Positions 5,914 through 5,949 of a DNA stretch of 5,949 bases are shown here, piece after piece; position 1 is the first letter of the stretch, and each line of letters starts with the position of its first letter. A program made the position numbers and the translations under genes. Origin of the DNA: Nitrospirae bacterium GWC2_57_9. GTDB lineage: Bacteria > Nitrospirota > UBA9217. Under the pieces are notes generated by a model. The model did not search any database. It had not been told where the DNA came from and was given only the letters and a program-made list of their open reading frames with translations. The stretch is taken from assembly GCA_001805085.1 (NCBI GenBank), contig MHEA01000233.1, positions 17,865-23,813 of the forward strand, read 5' to 3'.

Positions 5914-5949
5914 GCCGGCAACAGCTCGAACCCTGTGCGTTGTTCCGGC
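5914..5949 (+). repeat. Inverted repeat at the window edge, possibly a terminator stem
   Basis: GCCGG (5914-5918) pairs with CCGGC (5945-5949), then after one bulged C, AACA (5920-5923) pairs with TGTT (5941-5944), leaving a 17-nt loop. It lies 51 nt after the zinc-ribbon gene stop. Whether a T run follows cannot be seen because the window ends at the base of the stem. Confidence 0.35.

Noticed and set aside
5920..5935. Minus-strand GGGTTCGAGC resembling a tRNA T-loop
   Set aside because: The flanking bases do not form the 5-bp T-stem, and no acceptor, D or anticodon arms are visible.

Overview
The window carries most of the rod-shape (elongasome) gene cluster of a GC-rich, Gram-negative-type bacterium, plus a divergently transcribed small zinc-ribbon gene. 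Gene order and protein character (MreB starting close to 'FSNDMAIDLGTANTLVYVKGKG', a cysteine-rich PBP2 of Geobacter-like type, a small zinc-ribbon/Tudor-like protein) suggest a member of the former Deltaproteobacteria (Desulfobacterota) or the Nitrospirota. That placement is an inference from remembered family sequences, not a search.

Layout, read in the direction of transcription on the minus strand: an RDD-family membrane protein (5133-4642) behind a good sigma-70-type promoter (5182-5154); a 138-bp leader holding three phased TGTTC repeats, two small hairpins and a possible sigma-54-type element; mreB (4503-3478); a 150-bp spacer with a hairpin and a possible 44-codon leader ORF; then mreC (3327-2521), mreD (2524-2015), mrdA/PBP2 (2011-182) and the first 69 codons of rodA (207-1). 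From mreC onward the genes overlap or nearly touch: 4 nt mreC/mreD, 3-nt gap mreD/mrdA, 26-nt overlap mrdA/rodA, as expected of a translationally coupled operon. On the plus strand a 133-codon gene (5461-5862) has its own promoter with a perfect TATAAT. The 327-bp divergent region between it and the RDD gene holds a perfect TGTGA-N6-TCACA palindrome typical of CRP/FNR-family binding sites.

Together, MreB filaments at the inner membrane, the MreC/MreD bridge, the RodA glycosyltransferase and the PBP2 transpeptidase build lateral-wall peptidoglycan. The RDD protein and the zinc-ribbon protein have no assigned role here. No mobile element, CRISPR array or RNA gene was seen. The core operon is ordinary; the features that merit attention are the regulatory DNA around mreB and mreC, the zinc-ribbon/Tudor-like protein, and the cysteine-based metal site predicted in PBP2.
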